DNA from: Coriobacteriia bacterium
Lineage (GTDB): Bacteria > Actinomycetota > Coriobacteriia > Anaerosomatales > Anaerosomataceae
Assembly: GCA_030655755.1 (NCBI GenBank)
Contig: JAUSOQ010000062.1
Coordinates: 1 to 64,000, forward strand
Direction of reading: 5' to 3'
Length of the DNA stretch: 64,000 bases
In this document: positions 17,101 to 27,050 of the stretch, in pieces
Layout: the number at the start of each line of letters is the position of its first letter
How positions within the stretch are numbered: the first letter of the stretch is position 1
Notes under the pieces: generated by a model
What the model was told of the DNA's origin: nothing
What the model saw: only the letters and a program-made list of their open reading frames with translations
The model's database searches: none
Translations under genes and position numbers: made by a program

Positions 17101-19077
17101 TGCTTCTATACCGCCATTAAGAAATGCCAAAAATTCTGTTAAAGAACTTTCTCCGATAGGTTTAATCAATACTTGCTCATTATGGTCAACAAGAACATAA
17201 TAGGGCTGTGAGGCAACTCCAAAGCGACTTAGCTGATAGTCGCGATATTTTCTACCCAGAGTGTTCTTTAATTTTCCATCAACTACAGAGGTTACCTGCT
17301 CTTCAAGAGGAAGCTCGGTGCGGTCGTCAACATAGAGACTCACCAGAACAACTTTGTTTTGCAGTATATCCAATACGGCAGGATCACTCCATACCGTTGC
17401 CTCCATCACCTTGCAGGCACTGCATGTGACAGCCTTGAATGATAGTAAAAGTGGCTTGTTTTGCTCTTTTGCACATTCGATGGCCTCCTTTATGTCATAG
17501 TAACTATTAAGGCCGTGTGGAGCTCTGTTTTTTGCCGTTGCGTATTTTGCCTCTGAGCAAAGTCCGGTGCTTGGTTCAGTAGATGTGGCTGAAGATGCAG
17601 CTCCTGTTGCCGAACCTGAAATTACCATCGTACTTTGATCAGGAGGAGGCAAGAGACCCGAGAGCGAAGCAAGGGGTGCACCAAAGAGTCCCGGAATAAG
17701 ATAAACCGCAAAAGCGAAGGAGGCTATCGCAAAGATAATCCTCGATACGCCCACTGACTCAACCTTTGAGTCGTGTGATGTAGTTATCTTGCCAAGAAGG
17801 TACATTCCCAACAGAATTGCAATTACAATCCAGATTGAGATAAATATTGCGCGGTTTAGAATACCCCATCCAAAGTATGCATCAACCGTGTAGAGATATT
17901 TGAGAGCAAAAGCTATGAGGATAAATGCAAATACCACCTTAACAACATTGAGCCATCCGCCCGACTTAGGCATCTTTTTCATTAGTGAAGGGAAGAATGA
18001 GAAGATCACAAACGGCAGCGAAAATGCAAGGCCGAATGCAAACATTCCCAGAATTGGCTTAAGTGCAAGACCTCCGGTTACTGCAGCAGCCAGAATTGAA
18101 CCTACAAACGGGCCTGTACATGAGAATGAAACAATAACCATTGCAAAGGCGACAAAGAAAGAGGCAATGTAGCCACCTTTATCTGCCTGTGCATCTGCTT
18201 TATTTGCAAGACCTGTTGGGAGTGTAATTTCAAATGCACCAAGAAAAGATATAGCAAATGTGATAAAAAGAGCGGCAAAAAGAAAGTTTGGTATCCAGTG
18301 GGTTCCCATGAAATCAGTTGCATCTGTGCTCTGGAATAGGGCAACAATAACACCAACCATTGTATAAATGAGTGTAACCGAGAGTCCGAAAATTAAACCC
18401 TTGATTATACCTGCCTTTTTAGCGCCTGTGCCACCTATGAAAAAACTTACAGTCATTGGAATCATTGGGAATACGCAAGGTGTGAAGACGCCACCAAGGC
18501 CCGCTGCAAATGCAATCAAAAGAAAAACAAGCAGCCCCTCTGTTGCTCCCTTATTGCTTCCACCTGAAGTACTCTCTCCATCTCCGGCTGATATCGGGAT
18601 CATCTCCTCCTCTGTGTATTCAGCCACCTCTCCGGCTGGGATATTAAATACAACATCCAATTCGTCCATCAGGCACTCAGACCCATTACAGGTCTGGAAG
18701 GTAAGAATTCCCTCTACTTTGAAACTCCCTGCATCTGTTCTTCTAATTGTCTGAACAAAAGAGCCTCTCTCTTCAAAAATCTTAACCTCAACACCAAAGG
18801 CATCATCCATTTTGGTCTTAGCCTTCATGTTGTCTCTGAGTTTTCCTACGGCAACAAAACCGTTGTTACCTTTTATTTCAAATGTAGTTGGCAGCGGACC
18901 GTTTGGAATGAGGTCGGCATTGTACATATACCAGGTTTTCTCGATATCGGCATTGAAAATAAGGTCAATTGTGCCATCGCCGTTGTCTTTTTGCTGGTAA
19001 CTCCAAACCGCCGTTATCTGTGCATTTGTGGCAGTTATCAGGAACAGCGAAAATAATATCAGTATAAATCGTTTCAT
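17083..19077 (-). CDS. dsbD: Thiol:disulfide interchange protein DsbD
   Basis: 664 residues with a signal peptide (LILFSLFLITATNA). The periplasmic alpha domain (to ~150) carries a Cys pair in FQTCNGSECLMDEL. The central eight-helix membrane domain includes GGVFTPCVFPMIPMTVSFF and FSCTGPFVGSIL with its redox cysteines. The C-terminal thioredoxin-like domain has the active site AVTCSACKVME. It moves electrons from cytoplasmic thioredoxin to periplasmic partners. A Ser/Thr/Ala-rich linker near 480-500 joins the membrane and gamma domains. It stands alone, divergent from glyS. Confidence 0.94.
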   Translation of the reverse strand: MKRFILILFSLFLITATNAQITAVWSYQQKDNGDGTIDLIFNADIEKTWYMYNADLIPNGPLPTTFEIKGNNGFVAVGKLRDNMKAKTKMDDAFGVEVKIFEERGSFVQTIRRTDAGSFKVEGILTFQTCNGSECLMDELDVVFNIPAGEVAEYTEEEMIPISAGDGESTSGGSNKGATEGLLVFLLIAFAAGLGGVFTPCVFPMIPMTVSFFIGGTGAKKAGIIKGLIFGLSVTLIYTMVGVIVALFQSTDATDFMGTHWIPNFLFAALFITFAISFLGAFEITLPTGLANKADAQADKGGYIASFFVAFAMVIVSFSCTGPFVGSILAAAVTGGLALKPILGMFAFGLAFSLPFVIFSFFPSLMKKMPKSGGWLNVVKVVFAFILIAFALKYLYTVDAYFGWGILNRAIFISIWIVIAILLGMYLLGKITTSHDSKVESVGVSRIIFAIASFAFAVYLIPGLFGAPLASLSGLLPPPDQSTMVISGSATGAASSATSTEPSTGLCSEAKYATAKNRAPHGLNSYYDIKEAIECAKEQNKPLLLSFKAVTCSACKVMEATVWSDPAVLDILQNKVVLVSLYVDDRTELPLEEQVTSVVDGKLKNTLGRKYRDYQLSRFGVASQPYYVLVDHNEQVLIKPIGESSLTEFLAFLNGGIEAFNRQL

Positions 19078-19116
19078 CTTATGTTTGTTTTAGTCACTTT
19101 AGGGATTATTGACAGA

Positions 19117-19124
19117 CAAAAGTA
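19117..19124 (-). promoter_or_regulatory. Putative -7 box of dsbD
   Basis: TACTTTTG on the minus strand is a full TAnnTTTG match 40 bp before the dsbD start, in the divergent gap with glyS. A clear -33 TTG is missing. Confidence 0.45.
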
Positions 19125-19175
19125 TTAAATTTATATAAAAAGCACTAATTTCGCAGTTTATAAACAATTGTAATT

Positions 19176-20714
19176 ATGACACAGGAGGAGTTATTCAAGA
19201 GTCTAATAGCACACGCAAAGGAGTATGGTTTCATTTTTCAGTCCAGTGAGGTTTACGATGGCCTGAGTGCAGTGTATGACTACGGACAGTTGGGGGTGGA
19301 ACTCAAGAATAACATCAAGAAATACTGGTGGGATGCAATGGTTCGTCTTAACGAAAATATTGTTGGGATTGACTCTGCAATATTCATGCATCCTAAAATT
19401 TGGGAAGCCTCGGGACACGTTGGTGCATTTAACGACCCTTTGATTGATAACAAGGATTCAAAAAAGAGATACAGAGCAGATGTCTTGCTTGAGGACTACA
19501 TTGCAAAGCTCGAAGAGAAGATTGAGAAGGAGGTTGAGAAGGGAAAGAAGAAGTTTGGTGAAACCTTTGATGAGGCTCAGTTTCGTGCAACAAATCCCAA
19601 TGTTTTAAGGAACAGGGTTAAGGCCGACGAAGTGACTGCCAAAATGAACGAGTCTCTTAACAGCGGTGACCTTGAAGCTGTAAGACAACTTATAATTGAC
19701 TGTGAAATAGCTTGTCCGGTTTCGGGTTCAAGAAACTGGACCGAAGTGAGGCAGTTTAACCTTATGTTCTCTACCCAGATGGGCAGCGTAAGTGAAGATG
19801 CCGGGACAATCTACCTCAGGCCGGAAACGGCTCAGGGTATCTTCGTAAACTTTTTGAATGTTCAGAAGACCGGCAGAATGAAGATTCCATTTGGTATTGC
19901 CCAGATAGGCAAAGCCTTTAGAAACGAAATCGTAGCCCGTCAATTCATTTTCAGAATGAGGGAGTTTGAGCAGATGGAGATGCAGTTTTTTGTTCGCCCC
20001 GGAGAAGAGATTTCGTGGTTCGAGAAGTGGAAAGAGGCGCGCCTGAAGTGGCACTTAGCGCTAGGCTTAGGTGAGAGTAAATACAGGTTTCACAATCACG
20101 AGAAACTGGCACACTACGCAAATGCTGCTGCCGATATCGAATTTGAGTTTCCATTCGGCTTCAAGGAGCTTGAGGGAATTCATTCAAGGACCGACTTCGA
20201 CCTTTCGCAGCACCAGAAGTTTTCGGGCAAAAAGATGCAGTACTTCGATCCTGAAACAAACGAGAACTATGTTCCTTATGTAGTTGAGACATCCATTGGC
20301 CTTGACAGAACATTCCTAGCAATATACTCCTCTTCGTATTGTGAAGAGAAGCTGGAAAACGGAGAGGATAGGGTAGTTTTAAGGCTTCCTGCTTTTCTTG
20401 CACCGGTTAAACTTGCTGTTTTGCCTCTTGTTAAAAAGGACGGTCTTCCGGAGTTTGCAAGAAAGATTATGGACGATCTCAAGTACGACGTTAATTGCCA
20501 ATATGACGAAAAGGACAGCATAGGAAAGAGATACCGCCGTCAGGATGCTATTGGTACCCCGTTCTGCATCACAATCGATCATCAAAGCTTAACCGACAAT
20601 ACAGTTACAATCCGTTACAGGGATTCAATGGAACAAGAGCGCGTTCCTGTTGAAGATTTGAGAAAAATAATTGAGGAGAAGGTAAGCATGAGAAAAGTAT
20701 TGGAACAAATTTAA
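19176..20714 (+). CDS. glyS: Glycine-tRNA ligase (dimeric type)
   Basis: 512 residues, the alpha2-type GlyRS used by Bacteroidetes, actinobacteria and eukaryotes. Class II motifs are present: RPETAQGIFVNF (motif 2 region), GIAQIGKAFRNEI, FIFRMREFEQMEMQFF, and GLDRTFLAIY (motif 3). The C-terminal anticodon-binding domain contains LAPVKLAVLPLV and RYRRQDAIGTPFCITID. It charges tRNA-Gly. The next gene begins 13 bp downstream, so the two may share a transcript. Confidence 0.96.
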   Translation: MTQEELFKSLIAHAKEYGFIFQSSEVYDGLSAVYDYGQLGVELKNNIKKYWWDAMVRLNENIVGIDSAIFMHPKIWEASGHVGAFNDPLIDNKDSKKRYRADVLLEDYIAKLEEKIEKEVEKGKKKFGETFDEAQFRATNPNVLRNRVKADEVTAKMNESLNSGDLEAVRQLIIDCEIACPVSGSRNWTEVRQFNLMFSTQMGSVSEDAGTIYLRPETAQGIFVNFLNVQKTGRMKIPFGIAQIGKAFRNEIVARQFIFRMREFEQMEMQFFVRPGEEISWFEKWKEARLKWHLALGLGESKYRFHNHEKLAHYANAAADIEFEFPFGFKELEGIHSRTDFDLSQHQKFSGKKMQYFDPETNENYVPYVVETSIGLDRTFLAIYSSSYCEEKLENGEDRVVLRLPAFLAPVKLAVLPLVKKDGLPEFARKIMDDLKYDVNCQYDEKDSIGKRYRRQDAIGTPFCITIDHQSLTDNTVTIRYRDSMEQERVPVEDLRKIIEEKVSMRKVLEQI

Positions 20715-20727
20715 CACCACATAAACT

Positions 20728-21705
20728 ATGTCAAATCTTTCAGTTAACTACCTCGGGCTGGCACTAAAATCGCCAATCCTTGCGGCAAGCTCCGGACTTA
20801 CGGCACAATTGGACAGGGTTGCAGAATTCGAGAGGGCAGGAGTGGGTGCAATAGTGGTAAAATCACTATTTGAGGAGCAGATTGTAAACGAGGCAGAGTT
20901 TCTAAACTCACAGTCACATGACTATCCGGAGTCGGCAGATTATCTTCACCACTACTTGCGTCAAAACTCCATTGACAGATATCTGAAATTGATTGAGGAT
21001 GTAAAGAGGACTGTTTCGGTTCCTGTCATAGCAAGCATAAACTGCTTTTCTACAGGCGAATGGACACTCTTTGCCAAAGAGATAGAGAGTGCCGGTGCAG
21101 ACGGACTGGAGCTTAATATATATTCGCTTCCTTTGAATGTGCACAAAAAATCTGACGATATTGAAAAGGAGTATTTCAATGTGGATTCAAAGGTTTCAAA
21201 AAGCATTGGAATTCCTGTAGCGGTAAAAATAGGCTCAAATTTTACAAACATTCCTGGGTTCGTAAGCAACCTAAAAGCTAATGGTGCAAAGGGAGTTGTT
21301 ATGTTCAACCGTTTTTACAGCCCCGATATTGACATAAAGAAATTGAGGATTTTCCCTGCTGATGCCTTCTCTCATCCTGACGAGTACCTTAAGGAGCTTC
21401 GTTGGATGGGTATAGTTTCGGCACTCGTTCCGGGTATTGACCTTTCTGCAAGCACCGGTATTCACAACGGAACAGTAGTTCTGAAACAGATTCTTGCAGG
21501 TGCTGCAACTGCTCAGATGTGCACTGCGCTTTATAAAAAAGGTGGCGATGCAATATCTAACGCTATTGCAGATCTTAACCTCTTTATGGATTCACAAGGG
21601 TTTAAAAACATCTCTGATTTCAAAGGCAGGCTTAATTATTCAAACATTGAGAACCCGGAAAAATTTGAAAGGGTTCAGTTTATGAAGAGTTTCGGGAGTA
21701 AGTAA
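20728..21705 (+). CDS. Dihydroorotate dehydrogenase-like protein
   Basis: 325 residues, FMN-dependent TIM barrel. NYLGLALKSPILAASSGLTA opens the barrel, INCFSTGEWTLFAKEIESAGADG covers the active-site loop, and VAVKIGSNFTN holds the FMN-contacting Lys. Proteins of this subtype are annotated as DHODH-like and are distinct from PyrD, so a pyrimidine role is not assured. It follows glyS closely on the same strand. Confidence 0.85.
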   Translation: MSNLSVNYLGLALKSPILAASSGLTAQLDRVAEFERAGVGAIVVKSLFEEQIVNEAEFLNSQSHDYPESADYLHHYLRQNSIDRYLKLIEDVKRTVSVPVIASINCFSTGEWTLFAKEIESAGADGLELNIYSLPLNVHKKSDDIEKEYFNVDSKVSKSIGIPVAVKIGSNFTNIPGFVSNLKANGAKGVVMFNRFYSPDIDIKKLRIFPADAFSHPDEYLKELRWMGIVSALVPGIDLSASTGIHNGTVVLKQILAGAATAQMCTALYKKGGDAISNAIADLNLFMDSQGFKNISDFKGRLNYSNIENPEKFERVQFMKSFGSK

Positions 21706-21729
21706 TTTTTGAATTAACTTAATTGTCGA

Positions 21730-22170
21730 TTATTTACGCTGCTGCTCATTTACACCTCTTTTCATAATGAAAAAGAGAACCAGATAGAGCAATGGCAGAT
21801 TGATAATGTTAAGCACAAGAAAAGCAATAAACCCCTGTCCGTAGATAAAAAGGATAACAAATAACTGTATCAAAAGATTGATAAAGAAGGCATAACGCAT
21901 TGCGTCATGCCTTTTTTGCATTATCCCCACACCCTCATTCCTCTCTTTTGAAAATATCATAAGAGCCAAACCTGTCAGGTAAAGAATGAGTATAAGTTCA
22001 TCGGCAAAATTTGTTTTGAAGAACGCAAACATTTTGGTTTCAAAGAAGGCAGAGTGCACTGCAAACACTGTCATCTCAAAGCGGAAGTTAAACCCAAAAT
22101 ATAGTACAGTAAACGCCACAGCCACCAGGACAATAGTAAGACCTAAATATTTAAAGCGATAATTTATCAT
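21730..22170 (-). CDS. Small integral membrane protein of unknown function
   Basis: 146 residues with about four predicted membrane segments: near 8-26, 55-72, 93-112 and 114-134. The C-terminus is short and basic. No motif I recognise. It starts 16 bp after the radical SAM gene on the same strand, so it is probably the last gene of that unit. Confidence 0.7.
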   Translation of the reverse strand: MINYRFKYLGLTIVLVAVAFTVLYFGFNFRFEMTVFAVHSAFFETKMFAFFKTNFADELILILYLTGLALMIFSKERNEGVGIMQKRHDAMRYAFFINLLIQLFVILFIYGQGFIAFLVLNIINLPLLYLVLFFIMKRGVNEQQRK

Positions 22171-22186
22171 ATCAGAAAGGTGTATT

Positions 22187-23461
22187 TTAATGTTTGTTGG
22201 TTTTGAATCTGTTTCCGGCGTGTAGCAGCCAGAAGAGAATATTAATCATCCTCTTTTCTGATTTTGGAATACCGGCAAATATTTTATCTGCCACCGGCCT
22301 CCATTGCTTTGCGATAGGCATTGTCTTTGAGGCTAATTCTTTGGCACTTTCGGGATGGTACAGGTGGGTTGACCTCACATTCTCTCCTTCGGTCAGTTCA
22401 ACAATTGCTTCAGGCAGATCCATCATAGGGCAGGGAGTTAGATAATTTTTTGAAAAGGGCTTTTTCTGACGGAATCTGTCTAAAAACGGAGATTGCAATG
22501 CTTCAAGGAGTGAAATGTTACTAATGTTTGTATCTGAATAGTGGCAAAACGCACATGGTTCAACATCACCGTTTGAATTAATGTGTAAAAAATCGGTTCC
22601 TGCAGCAACGCACCCCATAGACTTATGTCCCGTATTAGCAAAATCGATAAGCGTATACTGATATCTTTTATGGTAATCTTTAATCTTCTCCATCACATAC
22701 GCTCTTTGTTCAGCATTGCAGCAAAGAGAGACATCAGAGTCGCTTCCTATAGGCATGTAGTTGAAAAGCCAGCCCAGCCATGCTCCCTTTTCTCTCATGA
22801 AATCAAGAAATTCATCACTGCAGATTGTCTTATAGTTTTTTGAGTGATAACAAACCGAAAAACCAAAGCCGTGATCTCTCTCCTTAAGTAAATCCATTGC
22901 TTTCAATACTTTGTCATACGTTCCTGATCCCCTTCTGAAATCTGTATCTTCTCTGAACCCCTCAATGCTGATGAATAGGTTTAGATTTCCAAGCTCCGAG
23001 AGGGTATCTGCAAATTGCTCATCTACCAGAGTACCATTTGTGAACATTGCAAATGTGATATCGCTGTGCTTTTTTACCAGTTTAACAATATCATCCTTCC
23101 TCATTAAGGGCTCCCCTCCCGACATTACAATCTCCATAACCCCAAGAGATTTGGCGTCAGTGATTATTTCATCAAGTTTTTCAAAAGAGATATCGCTGTT
23201 TTTGCTATAATCGGCCGCCCAGCAACCCTTACACCTGAGATTACATCTGCTGGTAGGATCAATCAGGAGATCTCTCGGTATAGCACAGTCATATCGTCTC
23301 TTCATTCTTACCTCTTTGACGAACCTCATATGCCCATTAATAGTAAGAAAAGAGTACAGGTTTTTAACGGCAAAAAACCTGTAGCACCTGTAAACATAGT
23401 CTTTATGATGGGGATATGGTGGGATCTTTTTCTTCTCACCATTTATCAGTAGATACCTCAT
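22187..23461 (-). CDS. Radical SAM/SPASM domain protein
   Basis: 424 residues. The radical SAM cluster motif is CNLRCKGCW at ~residue 73 (CxxxCxxC). MSGGEPLMRKDD is the SAM-binding GGE motif. A C-terminal Cys set (CVAAGTDFLHINSNGDVEPC, CHYSD, then CPMMD) matches a SPASM-type auxiliary cluster region. SPASM proteins modify peptides or maturate enzymes, but no precursor peptide is visible nearby, so no substrate is assigned. A lipoprotein gene precedes it and a membrane protein gene follows, all on one strand with short gaps. Confidence 0.88.
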   Translation of the reverse strand: MRYLLINGEKKKIPPYPHHKDYVYRCYRFFAVKNLYSFLTINGHMRFVKEVRMKRRYDCAIPRDLLIDPTSRCNLRCKGCWAADYSKNSDISFEKLDEIITDAKSLGVMEIVMSGGEPLMRKDDIVKLVKKHSDITFAMFTNGTLVDEQFADTLSELGNLNLFISIEGFREDTDFRRGSGTYDKVLKAMDLLKERDHGFGFSVCYHSKNYKTICSDEFLDFMREKGAWLGWLFNYMPIGSDSDVSLCCNAEQRAYVMEKIKDYHKRYQYTLIDFANTGHKSMGCVAAGTDFLHINSNGDVEPCAFCHYSDTNISNISLLEALQSPFLDRFRQKKPFSKNYLTPCPMMDLPEAIVELTEGENVRSTHLYHPESAKELASKTMPIAKQWRPVADKIFAGIPKSEKRMINILFWLLHAGNRFKTNKH

Positions 23462-23498
23462 TATGTTTTTTAAAAGAAATTCTTATTCCGGAAATCCG

Positions 23499-24140
23499 CT
23501 AATTATTGGCACTGCTGTAAATTGGAATTTGTGCTGTAGTCCCGTCATCAAACTCAAACTTAATAGACACCAGACCCCATTTATGATTTCCATAATAGGT
23601 TATCTTTTTTATACCTTCTCTGTTGACATTCTCTTCTACTTTCATCACTTTTATTAGCATTCCCCCCCAGTAGAAATCGTCGCTTGAAGATTTTTCTGTA
23701 ACAATTCGTTTTCCGGATGAGCCAAGAATCTCATATTGATCACCAACGCTTGAGCTATATTTGAAAATAATTCCCGGCGCAAAACCCGTTACGCTTTCAA
23801 TACCTTCTGACGTATTTTTGAATTTAAAACCGGTAAATGTAACGGTGTTTCCACTAAAACTGAATCCCGGCACATTTGACAAAGTGTTCTTAAAGGAGGT
23901 GTTAGAGACAGAGGCGGTTCCGGAAAATGATGAAACTCCCCCGCTAAGATTTGTGACCGAGGCTTGAATATTGCTTACACCATTTATGGCTGTGCTTGAA
24001 GATGTTACAGTAACGCCGACCTGTCCCATGGGTGACTGTGTTCCGCCGAGTTTAGACCCTGTGATTGCCTCCTCAATAAGGTCACAAGAGGTGAGAAGAA
24101 AGAGAGAGGAGATAACTACTAATTTCAGAAGATTTTTCAT
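23499..24140 (-). CDS. Predicted lipoprotein of unknown function
   Basis: 213 residues. The N-terminus is a lipoprotein signal peptide, VVISSLFLLTSC, with the lipobox Cys near residue 19. The mature part is rich in Ser, Thr, Gly and Asn with alternating hydrophobic residues, suggesting beta structure. No known domain recognised. It lies 37 bp upstream of the radical SAM gene on the same strand. Confidence 0.72.
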   Translation of the reverse strand: MKNLLKLVVISSLFLLTSCDLIEEAITGSKLGGTQSPMGQVGVTVTSSSTAINGVSNIQASVTNLSGGVSSFSGTASVSNTSFKNTLSNVPGFSFSGNTVTFTGFKFKNTSEGIESVTGFAPGIIFKYSSSVGDQYEILGSSGKRIVTEKSSSDDFYWGGMLIKVMKVEENVNREGIKKITYYGNHKWGLVSIKFEFDDGTTAQIPIYSSANN

Positions 24141-24153
24141 AGCAAAAAAGATT

Positions 24154-24192
24154 AAGGGTTAACTAAATTATGAGTAAAATTAGTCAACCCTA
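24154..24192 (-). terminator. Putative terminator of asnA
   Basis: On the minus strand an ~12-bp stem (AGGGTTGACTAA with TTAGTTAACCCT, one mismatch) is followed by a T-rich tract. It lies ~80 bp past the asnA stop and just before the lipoprotein gene. Confidence 0.55.
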
Positions 24193-24269
24193 AGCCTTTT
24201 TTGATTTCAATGTGTCAATTTCTCGGGTTATTTACGATTTGGTGATAAGTAAAATGCCGGGAAATGCAG

Positions 24270-25307
24270 TTACATTAGCTCAATGCCTGCTTTTTTACAC
24301 TCATTTTTTATCTCATCTGTCCATATGCTGCATTGGATTTCACCAATGTGGCACTTACGTAAAAGGAACATACAAAGCCTTGATTGTCCGATACCTCCGC
24401 CTATTGTGTAAGGGAGATTGCCTGCCAGCAACTCTTTGTGGAACATCAACTCCTTTTTCCACTCCTGATTACGGATTTTCAGCTGTTTTTCCATTGCTGA
24501 CTCATCAACGCGTATTCCCATGCTGGAAATCTCAAATGAACTTTGCAAAACAGGATTCCATAGCAGAAGGTCGCCATTCAGGCCATAATAACCATCTTCG
24601 TTTTTGGTGCTCCAATCGTCGTAGTCTGCTGCTCTTCCGTCGTGAGGGTTGCCATCTGTAAGTTCGTGTCCTATTCCTATTACAAAAACAGCCTTATATT
24701 TCTTTGTAATCTCATTCTCGCGCTCTTTTGGAGTCAGGCCCGGATACATCTCCAGCAACACCTGTGCGTGAATGAAGAACAGATCTTCCGGTAATGATGG
24801 TACAATCTGGGGGTACTCTACATATATTCTGTTTTCAGTTACTCTAATTGCTTCGTAAATTCTTCTTACAGTGCTTCTAAGGAAAGAGAGGTTTCTGTCC
24901 TCTTTGCTGATGACCTTTTCCCAATCCCACTGATCCACATAAATAGAGTGGATATTGTCCATCACCTCGTCCGGACGGATTGCGTTCATATCTGTATAAA
25001 TTCCACGATTATGATTCATCTTCATTTCTGACAACTTCACCCTCTTCCACTTGGCAAGAGACTGAACTACCTCTGCAGGTGCCTCATTAAGGTCTTTAAC
25101 GGGAAAGGTTACTGGCCTCTCTACTCCGTTAAGATCGTCATTGATACCGGTCCCTTTAAGCACCATAACAGGTGCAGTGACTCTGAGAAGAACCAGCTGA
25201 GCGGACAGGTTACTCTGGAACATGTCCTTAACCAGCTTAATACCCTTTTGGGTATTCTCTACATTTTCAAGGATATTTCTATATCCTTTTGGAATTAATA
25301 CTGACAT
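24270..25307 (-). CDS. asnA: Aspartate-ammonia ligase (asparagine synthetase A)
   Basis: 345 residues, close to E. coli AsnA (330). YVDQWDWEKVI and the long class II synthetase-like core are diagnostic. IGHELTDGNPHDGRAADYDDW and YTIGGGIGQSRLCMFLLRK are the ATP/aspartate-binding regions. It makes asparagine from aspartate, ammonia and ATP. It starts 20 bp after the histidine kinase stop, but a separate -7-like box (TATATTTG, 25320-25313) lies just before the ATG. Confidence 0.96.
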   Translation of the reverse strand: MSVLIPKGYRNILENVENTQKGIKLVKDMFQSNLSAQLVLLRVTAPVMVLKGTGINDDLNGVERPVTFPVKDLNEAPAEVVQSLAKWKRVKLSEMKMNHNRGIYTDMNAIRPDEVMDNIHSIYVDQWDWEKVISKEDRNLSFLRSTVRRIYEAIRVTENRIYVEYPQIVPSLPEDLFFIHAQVLLEMYPGLTPKERENEITKKYKAVFVIGIGHELTDGNPHDGRAADYDDWSTKNEDGYYGLNGDLLLWNPVLQSSFEISSMGIRVDESAMEKQLKIRNQEWKKELMFHKELLAGNLPYTIGGGIGQSRLCMFLLRKCHIGEIQCSIWTDEIKNECKKAGIELM

Positions 25308-25327
25308 TGGTACAAATATATTTGGGG

Positions 25328-27007
25328 TTAGAATTTATGTGGAATTGTAAAACTGAAGCAGGAACCCTTACCTGGTTCGCTCTCCACCTTAATGCTGCCT
25401 CCTAACAGTTTTACGTTTGCCTTTGCAATTGCAAGGCCAAGACCTACTCCGCTAAAACTTTTATTCAGAGAGGTTTCGCCTTGGATGAAATAGTCAAAAA
25501 TTCTTTCATGCAGTTCTGAAGGAATGCCTATTCCCTGGTCCTTTACATAAAATCTGATAAATGTTATTGTCTTTTCAAAACCGTATTCAATTGTTCCCTC
25601 CGGAGAGTATTTAATAGCGTTATTTATCAGATTGTCAATTATCTGACACACCTTTTCGCGGTCAGTATAGAGAATGACATCATCAGAAGAGTTCTGGGTT
25701 TTGTTTACCAAAAGGAGCCCTTTACCGGATGCTTTATAATTATGGTTAGTGTGGATGTTTACCATCATATCTTTTAGCGAAAAAGGAGATTCGTGAATCT
25801 CTTCCTGTCCTGACTGAAGCCGGGATACATTCATCAGATCGCCTAAAAGCTCCATCATTTTCAAACTGTTGGAATGGATAATCCCAACATATTGCATCCT
25901 TTGCTCCTGTGTAAGGTCAGGGTCATTCAAAAGTTCAGAGAACCCCATAATGCTGTTCATTGGTGTTCTTGTTTCGTGGCTGATATTTGCAAGAAATCTG
26001 GTTTTGAGTGTGTCTGCCTGCTCTGCCAACTCTTTTGCCTGCTTAATCTCCTCCTCCTGCTTTTTGTAATTTTCGAAAAGAGTGGCTATCTGAGCAAACT
26101 CACCGGGAGCCTTCTTTAACATACTAATATCATTTGAACTCTCTCTCTTAAGTATGTTCTCAACATGCTTAAGAGGCTTAATTACCCAGAGACGGGTCGC
26201 GTATCTGATTGTAATCCAGACAAAAGAAAGCGATATTATAAGAACTACCATCATATAAACCGAGCTGCTGTTGTAAAGCTTAAACACAGGATTCTCTCTA
26301 AGAAATAGTGCTCCGCCAATATTAGCGCCATTATATCCGGGAAAGGCTATATTACTGTGAAGAATGTAATCTTTATGGTCATCATTGCTAACAGACTTGC
26401 CAATAGTTATTTGGGATGATGTAAACTCAGATAGATACTGTACCGTTTTAGCGTCCCAAAGTTTTCCGACAAATATATAGCCGGAAGGTTTTGTTTCGGT
26501 TCTGTTCTGGTCAAAAGTGGGGTGAATTGAAGCAGAAGCAATCTCCATATAACCCTCAGTTGTTTCAATAAAGAAGTTTAAAAGTCTCTTTTTATCGAGT
26601 AACTCAAGAACTCCCTCAGGAATAACCTCCTTTAAGCGGTAATCTTCAGAGCAGCGTTCGTATAAAAGCTCGTTTGAAATACTATAAACAGCCACATAAT
26701 CATAGTCATAAGAGGTAAGAATGGTTAGTATATTTTGATCAAACCATGTTGAGTTCCCTCCTTTAGACATAATCTCGGTAAACTCGTCCCAGTATGTATA
26801 GTCAAAGACGATTTGTCTAAGTCCTTTGCTGTTAAGATTTATTATTGATGTGATTTCCCGGTGAAACTGTTCATCGGATTCTTCATGAATCATTTTTGAC
26901 TGCCTTTTTTGTAAAGTAAGCAGGGTTGTAAAGAGCAGCAAAAAAATCGCACCTGTATAGGTAATCAATAAAAATAATCTGTTGTTTAATCCGGGACTCT
27001 TTTTCAT
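25328..27007 (-). CDS. Membrane sensor histidine kinase
   Basis: 559 residues from [10 protein letters not shown]. Two membrane helices (about 8-28 and 250-270) bracket a ~220-residue extracytoplasmic domain resembling CHASE4. A HAMP-like linker and coiled coil precede HisKA with the phospho-His in [23 protein letters not shown]. The ATPase follows with [13 protein letters not shown] (N box), DQGIGIP (G1) and [10 protein letters not shown] (G2). The start at 27007 is preferred because AGAAGGA lies 9 bp upstream. No response regulator is adjacent, so the partner is unknown. The preceding gene encodes an outer-membrane protein 10 bp from the upstream in-frame ATG. Confidence 0.9.
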   Translation of the reverse strand: MKKSPGLNNRLFLLITYTGAIFLLLFTTLLTLQKRQSKMIHEESDEQFHREITSIINLNSKGLRQIVFDYTYWDEFTEIMSKGGNSTWFDQNILTILTSYDYDYVAVYSISNELLYERCSEDYRLKEVIPEGVLELLDKKRLLNFFIETTEGYMEIASASIHPTFDQNRTETKPSGYIFVGKLWDAKTVQYLSEFTSSQITIGKSVSNDDHKDYILHSNIAFPGYNGANIGGALFLRENPVFKLYNSSSVYMMVVLIISLSFVWITIRYATRLWVIKPLKHVENILKRESSNDISMLKKAPGEFAQIATLFENYKKQEEEIKQAKELAEQADTLKTRFLANISHETRTPMNSIMGFSELLNDPDLTQEQRMQYVGIIHSNSLKMMELLGDLMNVSRLQSGQEEIHESPFSLKDMMVNIHTNHNYKASGKGLLLVNKTQNSSDDVILYTDREKVCQIIDNLINNAIKYSPEGTIEYGFEKTITFIRFYVKDQGIGIPSELHERIFDYFIQGETSLNKSFSGVGLGLAIAKANVKLLGGSIKVESEPGKGSCFSFTIPHKF

Positions 27008-27050
27008 GTTATTAAAATCCTTCTGTTTAATCATTATCAAAAAGCAAATA

